Positions 24,590 through 33,087 of a stretch of DNA of 36,228 nucleotides are shown here, piece after piece. Both the position numbers and the translations under genes were made by a program. The notes under the pieces were generated by a model. That model ran no database searches and was not told the origin of the DNA. It saw nothing but the letters and a program-made list of their open reading frames with translations. The stretch's first letter is position 1. Each line of letters opens with the position of its first letter. The stretch is from Knoellia remsis (GTDB lineage Bacteria > Actinomycetota > Actinomycetes > Actinomycetales > Dermatophilaceae): the NCBI RefSeq assembly GCF_003002895.1, contig NZ_PVTI01000031.1, positions 1-36,228 on the forward strand, given 5' to 3'.

Positions 24590-25218
24590 AGGACCCGCTC
24601 GGGCGGCTCGTTGCCCACGACCTGCGCGGCACGATGCCCGACGAGGCCGAGGGTGTCGTCCTCATCTGCCACGGCGGCGGCGAGCGCGGCTACGGCCCGA
24701 TGCCGTGGTGGGAGGGCCCGGTCCTGCGGATGCGGCCCTTCGCCAAGGCCATCGAGCGCCGGGCCGGCAATCGTCTCGCGGTCGTGCGGCTCAAGAACCG
24801 CTACTTCGGCTGGAACGGTGCCGAGCAGACACCGCTGCTCGACGCGCGGTGGGCGCTCGAGCAGATCCGTGAGCGGTATGCCGGTCTGCCGCTCGCGCTC
24901 GTCGGCCAGTCCATGGGTGGCCGGGTCGTCCTGCACCTCGCTGGTGAGCCCGACGTCAAGGCCGTCGCCGGTCTCGCGCCGTGGATCGCCGACGGCGACC
25001 CCGTCCTCGGCCGTCCCGGGCTCGACGTGCTGCTCATGCACGGCACCGACGACCGGGTCACCGACCCGCGCCGGACCGAGCGCCTTGCCGAGCAGCTTCG
25101 GGCGCAGGGCGCCGACGTGACGTGGCGCCCGGTCGAGGGGGAGATCCACTCGATGCTCAAACATCCACGGGTCTGGCACCGCGAGGTCGCCGACTTCGTC
25201 ACCGGCTCCCTGCTCTGA
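24586..25218 (+). CDS. Alpha/beta-hydrolase fold protein
   Basis: A 210-residue cytosolic hydrolase. An oxyanion-type LICHGGGERG turn is near residue 26, the nucleophile elbow GQSMGG (Ser about 109) is followed by VVLHLAG, the acid is probably in HGTDDRVTDP, and the histidine in EGEIHSMLKHP. It resembles dienelactone-hydrolase/small serine esterases. The substrate is unknown and the dcd-cutA neighbourhood does not help. GTG start with a GTGA overlap with cutA. Confidence 0.85.
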   Translation: MKDPLGRLVAHDLRGTMPDEAEGVVLICHGGGERGYGPMPWWEGPVLRMRPFAKAIERRAGNRLAVVRLKNRYFGWNGAEQTPLLDARWALEQIRERYAGLPLALVGQSMGGRVVLHLAGEPDVKAVAGLAPWIADGDPVLGRPGLDVLLMHGTDDRVTDPRRTERLAEQLRAQGADVTWRPVEGEIHSMLKHPRVWHREVADFVTGSLL

Positions 25219-25242
25219 GCTCACCCCACCGCTGCCCACTCA

Positions 25243-26718
25243 TCAACTTCTCCCATCCGACGCGTCCGGACTTGCCGGAGGGGAGGACTGGGTGAGCTCT
25301 GGACGAGAGGAGTCCTGGGGAGTGGGGGAGGCGCCGGCGAGGCCGAACCAGCTGACGACGCCGCCGACGATGAGCAGGATCGCGCAGATGATCATCGAGC
25401 CGCGGAACCCGGCCGTCATCGCCGCCGGGTCCTGGTAGTCGTCGCCGGACAGCCCGACGAGAGCCGGCAGCGCCGCGACCGCGAGCAGCGACCCGGCACG
25501 CGCGACGGCGTTGTTCACGCCAGACGCGACACCGGCATACCGGTCCGGGGCGGCAGCCAGCACGGTCGAGGTGAGCGGGGAGACGAGGAGGGCGAGCCCC
25601 AGGGCGAAGGCGACCAGCCCGGGCAGGACCGTCCACCACGTCGCGCCCTCACCGGCGGGCAGGAGCAGGAGCACTCCCGCGGCACAGATGAGCGGGCCGA
25701 CGGCCATGGGGATGCGCGGGCCGATGCGTTCGGACAGCTGCGAGGCCCGGGACGACAGCAGCATCAGCGCGACCGTCGCCGGCAACCCGGTGAGCCCGGC
25801 CGAGAGGGCCGACCAGCCCGCCGACACCTGCAGCTGCAGCACGAGGATGAAGAACACCACGCCGAGCGCCCCGTACACGACGAACGTCATCGCGTTGGCG
25901 GCCGAGAAGACGCGGTCCGCGAAGAGCGACAGGCGTACCAGTGGGTGCCGCGAACGTCGCTCTGCGACAACGAAGCCGAGCCCCGCGGCCAGCGCCACCG
26001 CGGCCACGCCCACGACGACGACCCGGCTCGTGCCCGACGACGCGGTCAGCGCATACGTCAGCGCGCCGAGCGCGACCACGGTCAGCCCAGCCCCGAGCCA
26101 GTCGAAGCCGCGCTCCGTCGCCTCGGTGTCCCGGGACTCCGGCGTGGCCCACAGCGTCAGCGCGATGACGGCGAGGCAGAGCGGCACGTTGATCCCGAAG
26201 ATCCACCGCCAGCTCCCGTTGTCGACGAGCCACCCGCCGATGAACGGCCCGATCGCCGCCGCGATCCCGGACAGCCCCGCCCACGTGCCGATGGCCGCCG
26301 CGCGGTCCTCGCGTCGGAACACCGACTGGATGATCGCCAGCCCGCCCGGGGTCAGCAGCGCCGCGCCGACTCCCTGGAGCACCCGCATCGCGATGAGCTG
26401 GGCCGGTGTCTGCGCGACGGCGCACAGCGCGCTCGCCACGAGGAACCAGCCCATCCCGACGAGATAGACCCGTCGCCGCCCCAGCCGGTCCCCGAGCGCG
26501 CCGCCGACGAGGACGAGCGACGCCAGGGCGAGCATGTAGCCGTTGATGACCCACTGCAGCTGTTCGAGCGAGGCATCGAGCTCGGTGCCGATCGTCCGAA
26601 GTGCGACGTTGACGATCGAGCCGTCGAGGATCGCGATCCCCGACCCGAGGGTCACGGCGGTGAGGGTGAGGCGCCCGCGCGTCTCGGAGCGGGAGAGGAG
26701 TTCGGTCACATCGGCCAT
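25243..26718 (-). CDS. MFS multidrug efflux transporter, DHA2 (EmrB/QacA) family
   Basis: A 491-residue protein with about 14 hydrophobic segments. The DHA2 hallmarks are present: the LDGSIVNVALRTIG opening, WVINGYMLALASLVLVGGALGDRLGRRRVY (motif A), RVLQGVGAALLTPGGLAII (motif C-like) and GGWLVDNGSWRWIFGINVP. It exports drugs or metabolites by proton antiport; the substrate is unknown. The ATG at 26718 matches the conserved N-terminus; the longer open frame upstream runs into the divergent amidase gene and is rejected. No regulator lies alongside it. Confidence 0.92.
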   Translation of the reverse strand: MADVTELLSRSETRGRLTLTAVTLGSGIAILDGSIVNVALRTIGTELDASLEQLQWVINGYMLALASLVLVGGALGDRLGRRRVYLVGMGWFLVASALCAVAQTPAQLIAMRVLQGVGAALLTPGGLAIIQSVFRREDRAAAIGTWAGLSGIAAAIGPFIGGWLVDNGSWRWIFGINVPLCLAVIALTLWATPESRDTEATERGFDWLGAGLTVVALGALTYALTASSGTSRVVVVGVAAVALAAGLGFVVAERRSRHPLVRLSLFADRVFSAANAMTFVVYGALGVVFFILVLQLQVSAGWSALSAGLTGLPATVALMLLSSRASQLSERIGPRIPMAVGPLICAAGVLLLLPAGEGATWWTVLPGLVAFALGLALLVSPLTSTVLAAAPDRYAGVASGVNNAVARAGSLLAVAALPALVGLSGDDYQDPAAMTAGFRGSMIICAILLIVGGVVSWFGLAGASPTPQDSSRPELTQSSPPASPDASDGRS

Positions 26719-26770
26719 TGTCGCCGTCGCGTCGCTCGTAGCGGTCCGGATGGTCCGGTAGGAAGGGCGC

Positions 26771-28285
26771 ATGACGACTCCAGCCACGCGGGTCAGCGCC
26801 TTCACCGACGACGCCCTCGGCACCGACGACGCCACGGCCGTCGCAGAGCGCATCGCCCGCGGAGAGGTGTCATCCGTCGAGGTCGTCGAGGCCGCCATCG
26901 CCCGCATCGAGGCCGTCAACCCCGCCCTGGGCGCCGTCGCCGCGACCGACTACGACCGGGCCCGCACGCGCGCGACCCGGCTGCGCACCATGACCCCACG
27001 CGACTCGACCTCGCCACGCACGGCGGGCAGACGGCATACCGACGACGCAGCCGGAGACGCGGCGTTCATCGGCGTGCCCAGCGCGACGAAGGACAACGTC
27101 CACGTCGCCGGCATACCGATGACGATGGGGTCACTCGCCGTCCCGACCACGCCCGGCACCCACGACGGAGCCTTCACGCGGCAGTTCCTCGACACCGGCC
27201 TCATCCCGGTCGCCTCGACGACGATGCCCGAGTTCGGCTGGACCCCCACGACGGAGCGCGTCGGCGGCGACGTCACCCGCAACCCGTGGGACACGCGCCG
27301 CAGCCCGGGTGGCTCGTCGGGCGGTGCCGCGGCCCTCGTCGCGAGCGGCGCCCTGCCCATCGCGCACGGCAACGATGGTGGCGGCTCGATCCGCATCCCG
27401 GCCGCGGCGTGCGGTCTCGTCGGGCTCAAGCCGACGCGTGGGCGGCTGCGGCTCGACGAGGGCAACGCGAGCATGCCGGTCAAGGTCGTCGTCGACGGCG
27501 TGCTCACCCGGTCGGTGCGCGACACGGCGCGTTTCTTCGCCACGGCGGAACGAGTATGGCGCAACCGTCGCCTTCCCGAGATCGGCCTCGTCGAGCGCGG
27601 GGTGCCCACGGGGCAGCGGCTGCGCATCGGCGTCATGGTCGACTCGCCCGTCGCGCCCGCGTCGGATGCCGACACGCGGCGCGCGGTTGAGCGCACCGCG
27701 GGCCTGCTGGAAGCGTTGGGGCACAACGTTTCCGAGTATGCCGCGCCGATCCCGGAGTTCTTCAAGGCGGACTTCGAGGACTACTGGGCGTTCCTCGCGT
27801 ATGCCGTGGCGCGCCGCGGGCGTCGCATGTTCGGTCCCGACTTCGCGCCCGAACGGCTCGACCCGATGACCCTCGGGCTCGCGCAGCGGTTCCGGCGCCG
27901 GGCCCACCGGACGCCGCTCTTCATGACGCGCCTGGGGGCGTCGGGCCGCGTGCAGCAGCGGGTGTTCGGTGACATCGACCTCGTCCTCACACCCGTGCTC
28001 ACCCACGTCGCTCCGGAGATCGGGTACCTCAGCGCCGACCTGCCCTTCGACGTCCAGTTCGAGCGCCTCGTCGCGTATGCCGGCTTCACGCCACTTGCGA
28101 ACGCCACCGGTGCGCCGGCGATCTCGCTGCCCCTGGGGCGCACGGAGGACGGGCGGCCCGTCGGCGTCATGATGTCGGCCCGGCGCGGGGAAGAGCGACG
28201 CCTCCTCGAGATCGCGTTCGATCTCGAGGAGGCGTCACCCTTTGCCAGTCTTGCCCGTCCCGATCTCACCCAATTGGACGGTTAG
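26771..28285 (+). CDS. Amidase-signature family hydrolase
   Basis: A 504-residue AS-family amidase with the Ser-cisSer-Lys triad visible: Lys in PSATKDNVHVAG, Ser in RSPGGSSGGAAALVASG, and the nucleophile in NDGGGSIRIPAAACGLVGLKPTRGR. It hydrolyses amides; GatA-like function is unlikely without gatCB neighbours. AGGAAGG at 26760-26766 precedes the ATG. The last ~13 codons are odd: after a perfect hairpin at 28197-28236 the frame runs into a 41-bp tandem repeat and stops at a TAG created by a change in the first repeat copy. Confidence 0.9.
   Translation: MTTPATRVSAFTDDALGTDDATAVAERIARGEVSSVEVVEAAIARIEAVNPALGAVAATDYDRARTRATRLRTMTPRDSTSPRTAGRRHTDDAAGDAAFIGVPSATKDNVHVAGIPMTMGSLAVPTTPGTHDGAFTRQFLDTGLIPVASTTMPEFGWTPTTERVGGDVTRNPWDTRRSPGGSSGGAAALVASGALPIAHGNDGGGSIRIPAAACGLVGLKPTRGRLRLDEGNASMPVKVVVDGVLTRSVRDTARFFATAERVWRNRRLPEIGLVERGVPTGQRLRIGVMVDSPVAPASDADTRRAVERTAGLLEALGHNVSEYAAPIPEFFKADFEDYWAFLAYAVARRGRRMFGPDFAPERLDPMTLGLAQRFRRRAHRTPLFMTRLGASGRVQQRVFGDIDLVLTPVLTHVAPEIGYLSADLPFDVQFERLVAYAGFTPLANATGAPAISLPLGRTEDGRPVGVMMSARRGEERRLLEIAFDLEEASPFASLARPDLTQLDG
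28197..28236. terminator. 17-bp perfect hairpin inside the amidase 3' end
   Basis: The arms 28197-28213 and 28220-28236 are exact reverse complements with a GCGTTC loop, followed by ACCCTTTGCC. The stem lies 50 nt before the amidase stop, inside the coding sequence. It has the form of a terminator, although transcription would then end before the stop codon. Confidence 0.5.
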
Positions 28286-28368
28286 GGACACCGGCCCGTT
28301 CCGATCTCACCCAATTGGACGGTGAGGGACACCGGCCCGTTCCGATCTCACCCAATTGGACGGTGAGG
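28253..28368. repeat. 41-bp tandem repeat, about 2.8 copies, between convergent genes
   Basis: Copies at 28253-28293, 28294-28334 and a partial one from 28335 to about 28368. Each contains the perfect palindrome CCAATTGG inside the dyad CTCACC-N9-GGTGAG; the first copy has GGTTAG instead, which creates the amidase TAG stop. The array lies between the amidase (plus) and the ugpB (minus) 3' ends. Confidence 0.9.
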
Positions 28369-28381
28369 CACGTGACCGGGG

Positions 28382-29806
28382 TCAGTTCACCGAGTTGTTG
28401 TACTGCTCGATCTGCGAGGTGAGCGACTGCGCCGCCTTGGTCATGGCCTGCTGCGCGTCGGTCCCGTTGAGGGCGGCCTCGATGCCGTCCTCGGAGGCCT
28501 TGCGCGCCTGCGGCATGACACCGAGCAGGCAGCCCTGGGTCGCCTTGGTCAGCTTCGTCGACTCGAGCTGCTTGACCGCGACATCGAAGAGCGGGTTCGC
28601 CTTGCGGTACTCGACGTCGATCGGCTCGTCGAGCGCGCCCTTGCTGATCGGGAAGTAGCCCGTGCCGGTGTGCCACTGGGCCTGGCTCTTGGGGTCGGCG
28701 AGGAACTTCACGAACCGCCACGCGGCTTCCTTGTTCGCGTCCTCCTTGCCCTCACCGTTGATCCACAGCGACGCGCCACCGATGATCGGGCCGCCCTCGG
28801 TGCCGGCCGTGATCTTCGGGTAGTTCGCGGCGCCGAGCTCCCAGCCGCCCTCCTTGGCGGCCTTGGAGAAGCCACCGAGCTGGCCCGTCGACTCGAGCGT
28901 GATCGCGAGCTGGCCCGACTTGAACGCGGCCTGCGCGGCCTTGGTGTCGCGACCGGTGTTGGCGGCGAGGCCGTCCTTGACCATCTGCTGCCACCACTTC
29001 ACGACCTCGACCGCCTCGGGCTGGTCGAAGAGGACCTTCGTCGCCTTGCCGTCACGGCCGTTGCCCTGGTCGCAGTACTCCTTGCCGTCGGTGGCGATGA
29101 ACTGCTCGAGCAGCCAGCCGTAGATCGCGGCGCCGAAGCCGTAGTCCGCCGGACCGCCCGACTTCTTCGACAGCTTCTGTGCGGCCTCGCGGATGCCCGC
29201 GAGGTCCTGCGGCGGGTTCTCCGGGTCGAGCCCGGCCTCCTTGAAGAGCGTCTTGTTGTAGTACAGGACCGGCATCGAGGTGTTGAACGGCATCGAGTTC
29301 AGCTTGTCGTCGATGCTGTAGTAGCCGGTGATGTTCGGCTGCAGGTCCGAGACGTCGAGCTTGTCGCGGTCGATGAACGCCTGCATCGGGATCGTCTGCT
29401 TCGCGTCGATCATGAAGCGGGTGCCGATGTCATAGATCTGGATGACGTCGGGCGTCGACTTGCTCTGGATCGCCGCCTTGTACTTCGTGATGGCGTCGTC
29501 GTACTTGCCGGCGTAGGTCGCCTTGACCTCGATCTTGCCCTTGTTCGCCGTGTTGAAGTCGTTGACGAGCTTCGTCAGCGCCTCGGCGTTCGTGCCGTCC
29601 ATGGCGTGCCAGAACGACACGGTCGTGACACCGCTCGCCTTGTCGAGGACATCGGCCGCGGGGGCGCCGCTGCTGCCGCCCTCACCGCCGCCATCGCCTC
29701 CGCCGCCGCAGGCGGCGAGGACGAGGGAGAGCGACGCGAGACCGGCCGGGACGGCATACCGGAAACGCCGCGACCGACCCCCTCGGTTCGTGGTCGTCGT
29801 TGTCAT
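28382..29806 (-). CDS. ugpB: ABC importer binding lipoprotein, UgpB-like (glycerol-3-phosphate type)
   Basis: A 474-residue lipoprotein with lipobox LAAC followed by a Gly-rich linker. Many segments follow E. coli UgpB: VSFWHAMDG, TPDVIQIYDIGT, GYYSIDDKLNSMPFNTSMP, LYYNKTLFKEAGLDPENPP, PIIGGASLWI, QWHTGTGYFPISK and GVMPQARKASEDGI. UgpB binds sn-glycerol-3-phosphate or glycerophosphodiesters, the likely ligand here. The ATG at 29806 has AAGGAG 8 nt upstream. It is last in the operon, after both permeases. No UgpC ATPase or glycerophosphodiesterase gene is adjacent. Confidence 0.88.
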   Translation of the reverse strand: MTTTTTNRGGRSRRFRYAVPAGLASLSLVLAACGGGGDGGGEGGSSGAPAADVLDKASGVTTVSFWHAMDGTNAEALTKLVNDFNTANKGKIEVKATYAGKYDDAITKYKAAIQSKSTPDVIQIYDIGTRFMIDAKQTIPMQAFIDRDKLDVSDLQPNITGYYSIDDKLNSMPFNTSMPVLYYNKTLFKEAGLDPENPPQDLAGIREAAQKLSKKSGGPADYGFGAAIYGWLLEQFIATDGKEYCDQGNGRDGKATKVLFDQPEAVEVVKWWQQMVKDGLAANTGRDTKAAQAAFKSGQLAITLESTGQLGGFSKAAKEGGWELGAANYPKITAGTEGGPIIGGASLWINGEGKEDANKEAAWRFVKFLADPKSQAQWHTGTGYFPISKGALDEPIDVEYRKANPLFDVAVKQLESTKLTKATQGCLLGVMPQARKASEDGIEAALNGTDAQQAMTKAAQSLTSQIEQYNNSVN

Positions 29807-29841
29807 GGGGTCCACTCCTTGGTTGGTGACGCGCGCAGGCA

Positions 29842-30768
29842 TCATTTGACGGCACCCGCGGTGAGCCCGCGGACGATGAACCGCTGCCCGAAGATCACGA
29901 GCAGCAGGGTGGGGAAGAGGGCGAGCATGACCCCGGCGAGGACCATGCCGGGGGAGTCGGAGTCAGAGCTCTGCAGCTGGCTGATGCCGATCTGGATCGT
30001 CTGGTTGCGCGGGTCCTCGGTGGCGAGGAGCGGCCAGAAGTACATGTTCCACGCCGACAGCGCCGACCAGATGCCCAGCGCAGCGAGGCTCGGACGGCTC
30101 AGCGGCAGCAGGATCGAGAAGAGGAAGCGCAGGTGCCCCGCGCCGTCGACCCGCGCCGCGTCGCGCAACTCCATCGGGAACGACAGGAACGACTGCCGCA
30201 GCAGGAACGTGCCGAACCCCGTGGCGAGGAAGGGCAGGACGAGCCCGGCGATGGTGTCCTTGAGGCCCCACTGCGAGATGAGCAGGTAGTTCGGGATGAT
30301 GATCGACTCGTAGGGGATCATCATCGTCGACAGGAACACGCCGAACCAGAACGCTCGCCACTTCAGCGACAGGAAGACGAACGCATAGGCCGCGAGTGCG
30401 CTCGTGACCATCTGGCCGGCCGTGATCCCGAGGGTCTGCAGGACGCTCGTGAGGTACTGGCTGCCGAGCGGGATGATGCCGAGCGCGTTGGAGTAGTTCT
30501 CGGGGTAGATCCCGTTCTGCGGCCACAGCGCCGGCGGGAAGCTGTTGGTGTCGCGCTCGCCCATGAACGACCCGACGAGGCCGTAGTAGACGGGGAACAG
30601 CACGACGAGGAAGAGCACCCCGAGGATGAGGTAGGTGACGAGGTTGCCGCCGCCGCGACGGCTCCCCGTGCGGCCACCTCTGCGTCGCCCGCCGTCGACG
30701 CTCGTGACGCTGTCCACGCTCGTGCCGCTGGTGCCCACGCTCTCGGTGTTCGTGTCTGGGCGCTTCAC
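29842..30768 (-). CDS. ugpE: ABC importer permease, UgpE/MalG type
   Basis: A 308-residue permease. A hydrophilic Thr/Ser/Arg/Gly-rich N-terminus of about 40 residues is followed by six membrane segments and the EAA-type loop (LRDAARVDGAGHLRFLFSILLPLSRP). The C-terminus QRFIVRGLTAGAVK is typical. The GTG start at 30768 overlaps the UgpA-type stop (GTGA). The open frame upstream of this GTG is a shadow of the other permease. 35 bp separate it from ugpB. Confidence 0.88.
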   Translation of the reverse strand: MKRPDTNTESVGTSGTSVDSVTSVDGGRRRGGRTGSRRGGGNLVTYLILGVLFLVVLFPVYYGLVGSFMGERDTNSFPPALWPQNGIYPENYSNALGIIPLGSQYLTSVLQTLGITAGQMVTSALAAYAFVFLSLKWRAFWFGVFLSTMMIPYESIIIPNYLLISQWGLKDTIAGLVLPFLATGFGTFLLRQSFLSFPMELRDAARVDGAGHLRFLFSILLPLSRPSLAALGIWSALSAWNMYFWPLLATEDPRNQTIQIGISQLQSSDSDSPGMVLAGVMLALFPTLLLVIFGQRFIVRGLTAGAVK

Positions 30769-31655
30769 CGGTAGAACACCTTCCGCTCGAGGACCCCGAA
30801 CTGCAGGGCCGTGATGATGAGGACGACGACGAGCAGCACCATCGCCTGCGCCGAGGCGTAGCCGTAGTTGCTGTTGTTGTTGGCGAACGCCTGCTCGTAG
30901 ATCGAGTAGACGAGCGTCGTCGTGCGCCCTTCCGGACCGCCGACGGTGAGGATCTTGATCTGGCCGAAGCTCTGCAGCGCGTGGATCGTGCCGACGACGA
31001 CGAGGAAGAACAGCTGCGGCGTGAGCAGCGGCATGACGATCGACCGCTGCAGCCGCAGCCCGCTCGCGCCGTCGAGCCGGGCCGCCTCGAGGATGTCGTC
31101 CGGCAGCGCGCCGAGACCGGCGGAGAGGACGAGCAGGTTGTAGCCGATCTGCATCCACACCGTCGCGCCGGACACCGACCACAACGCGAGGTCGGGGTTG
31201 GTGAGCCACTGGACCTTGTCCACACCGATGTAGGACAGCAGCCCGTTGAGGACGCCGCTCGCCGGGTTGAAGAGCACGCCGAAGATCACCGATGCCGTCG
31301 CCACGGAGAACGCGAACGGCAGCGCGAACGCCGTCCGGAAGAACCGCACCCCGCGGATGCGCGACTGCAACAGCAGCGCGATGAGCAGGGCGATGGCGAT
31401 GCTCGGGATGACCGTCAGGACCGTGAACGCGAACGTCACCCACAGCACCTGGAGGAAGTCCGGATCGCTGAAGAGCCGCGAGTAGTTGACGAACCCGACG
31501 AACCCGCTCGGGTTGCCGAGGATGTCCGTGCCCTGGACCGACAGCTGGATCGACTTCACGAGCGGCCAGAAGATGAAGACGCCGAAGACGACAAGTGCCG
31601 GCACGAGATAGGCGAGCGCGACCCACCGGTCTCGCAGGGTCGGTTTGGCGTTCAC
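30765..31655 (-). CDS. ugpA: ABC importer permease, UgpA/MalF type
   Basis: A 296-residue permease with six hydrophobic segments. It opens with LAYLVPALVVFGVFIFWPLVKSI and has the loop LEAARLDGASGLRLQRSIVMPLLTPQ. It is the first gene of the minus operon, with GTG 31655 preceded by AGAGGAA about 9 nt upstream. Together with the UgpE- and UgpB-like proteins it makes an importer that must borrow an ATPase from elsewhere. Confidence 0.88.
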   Translation of the reverse strand: MNAKPTLRDRWVALAYLVPALVVFGVFIFWPLVKSIQLSVQGTDILGNPSGFVGFVNYSRLFSDPDFLQVLWVTFAFTVLTVIPSIAIALLIALLLQSRIRGVRFFRTAFALPFAFSVATASVIFGVLFNPASGVLNGLLSYIGVDKVQWLTNPDLALWSVSGATVWMQIGYNLLVLSAGLGALPDDILEAARLDGASGLRLQRSIVMPLLTPQLFFLVVVGTIHALQSFGQIKILTVGGPEGRTTTLVYSIYEQAFANNNSNYGYASAQAMVLLVVVLIITALQFGVLERKVFYR

Positions 31656-31792
31656 CGTGGGGCGTTCCTCTCGCTCGGGCCGTGCCGGCTCATGCTAGGC
31701 CGCTGGTGCCACCTTCTGTCCACGAGCGAGACCAGATCGTGGCTTTTTCCCAGCGGCCACGGAAGGTGCCGGGACCACGCGCGGCGCGCGGC

Positions 31793-31845
31793 CGGCATAC
31801 GAAGCCCGAACGAGCGGCATACGCCCTCTGCGCGGGCGGCATACC
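31793..31845. repeat. Three direct CGGCATAC copies at exact 22-bp spacing
   Basis: Copies of GGCATAC start at 31794, 31816 and 31838; a fourth copy in inverted orientation lies at 31899-31905. All are in the 310-bp gap between the divergent Ugp-type and OpuC-type operons, where I see no gene. A perfect 10-bp palindrome CGTTCGAACG lies at 31856-31865, and TACGTT at 31918-31923 could be the -10 of the OpuC-type operon. Confidence 0.8.
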
Positions 31846-31965
31846 GGTTCGATCACGTTCGAACGCACCGTGCGCGGCTGCTCGCCCACGCATCCCCCGT
31901 ATGCCGTCCGCTGCGGTTACGTTGGTCGAGTCACCTCTGTGCCGCGACTGTGAGAAGGGCTGTGC

Positions 31966-33087
31966 ATGATCCGGTTCGACAGTGTGAGGAAGCAGTTCCC
32001 CGACGGCACCGTGGCCGTCCACGACCTCACCCTCACCGCGCCCACCGGCAAGATCACCGTGCTCGTCGGGCCGTCGGGCTGCGGCAAGACGACGTCGCTG
32101 CGGATGGTCAACCGGATGATCGAGCCGTCCGGCGGCACGATCACGCTCGACGGCAAGGACACCTCGCGCATGAACGAGGCCGAGCTGCGGCGGGGGATGG
32201 GCTACGTCATCCAGCACGCCGGTCTCTTCCCGCACCGCACCGTCCTCGACAACGTCGGCACCGTGCCGCGGCTCCTCGGCTGGGACAAGAAGGAGACGCG
32301 CGAGCGGTCTCGCGAGCTGCTTGCGCGGGTGGGGCTGGCGCCCGAGCTCGGCGACAGGTATCCCTCTCAGCTGTCGGGTGGGCAGCAGCAGCGCGTCGGG
32401 GTGGCGCGGGCGCTCGCGGCGGACCCGCCGGTCATGCTCATGGACGAGCCGTTCAGCGCGGTCGACCCCGTTGTGCGCGACCAGCTGCAGGACGTCTTCC
32501 TCGACCTCCAGGCCGAGCTGGGCAAGACGATCATCTTCGTCACCCACGACATCGACGAGGCCATCAAGCTCGGCGACCAGGTCGCAGTGTTGCGGGTCGG
32601 TGGCTACCTCGCGCAGATCTCCGACCCCGCGTACCTCCTGGCGCACCCGGTCGACGACTTCGTCGCGGACTTCGTGGGGCGAGACCGTGGGTACCGCTCG
32701 CTGCAGTTCCAGCCGACGCCGCGGCTGCCGCTCGCGGCCGAGCCGACGGTCGTGCTCGGCGAGTCGACGGACGGGTTGGCGGCGCCGTGGGTGCTCGTCG
32801 TGGACGACTCGCGGCGGCCGCTCGGCTGGGTCGAGCCGGCCAAGGTGTCGGGTCAGGTGACCGAGTCCCAGCTGCACCGCGGCGGGACGGTGGCGCGGGC
32901 GTCGGGGTCGCTGCGCAGTGCGTTGGATGCGGCCCTGTCGTCGCCGTCGCGGCGCGGTGTCATCGTCGACGACTCGGGCGAGCTCGTCGGCACGGTGCGG
33001 GCGCACGAGGTGCTCTCGCTCATCGAAGCCACGGACCGGCCGGACGAGGACCGCGCGGACGCGTTCGCCGCCGAGGAGTCGCCGTGA
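31966..33087 (+). CDS. Osmoprotectant (glycine betaine/choline) ABC importer ATPase, OpuCA/ProV type
   Basis: A 373-residue ATPase with Walker A GPSGCGKT (35-42), Q-loop YVIQHAGLFPH, signature LSGGQQQR (136-143), Walker B VMLMDE (156-161) and VTHDIDEAIKLGD. A C-terminal CBS-like region (about 255-355: APWVLVVDDSRRPLGWV, RGVIVDDSGELVGTVRAHEVL) may sense ionic strength or nucleotides, as in OpuA-type ATPases. It is the first gene of a four-gene operon with GTGA/ATGA overlaps between the first three. Overlap with both operon context and the ProX-type binding protein makes the class firm; the ligand is inferred. Confidence 0.92.
   Translation: MIRFDSVRKQFPDGTVAVHDLTLTAPTGKITVLVGPSGCGKTTSLRMVNRMIEPSGGTITLDGKDTSRMNEAELRRGMGYVIQHAGLFPHRTVLDNVGTVPRLLGWDKKETRERSRELLARVGLAPELGDRYPSQLSGGQQQRVGVARALAADPPVMLMDEPFSAVDPVVRDQLQDVFLDLQAELGKTIIFVTHDIDEAIKLGDQVAVLRVGGYLAQISDPAYLLAHPVDDFVADFVGRDRGYRSLQFQPTPRLPLAAEPTVVLGESTDGLAAPWVLVVDDSRRPLGWVEPAKVSGQVTESQLHRGGTVARASGSLRSALDAALSSPSRRGVIVDDSGELVGTVRAHEVLSLIEATDRPDEDRADAFAAEESP

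Noticed and set aside
26719-26919. Upstream extension of the MFS transporter
   Set aside because: The extra 67 codons run through the amidase promoter and start and translate to Ser/Thr/Ala-rich shadow; the ATG at 26718 fits the family N-terminus.
28253-28368. Possible CRISPR array
   Set aside because: The units are contiguous 41-bp tandem copies with no unique spacers, and no cas gene is nearby.
28670-30289. A 539-codon plus-strand open frame opposite ugpB and ugpE
   Set aside because: It crosses two well-supported minus-strand genes and shows only Arg/Asp/Val-rich shadow composition.
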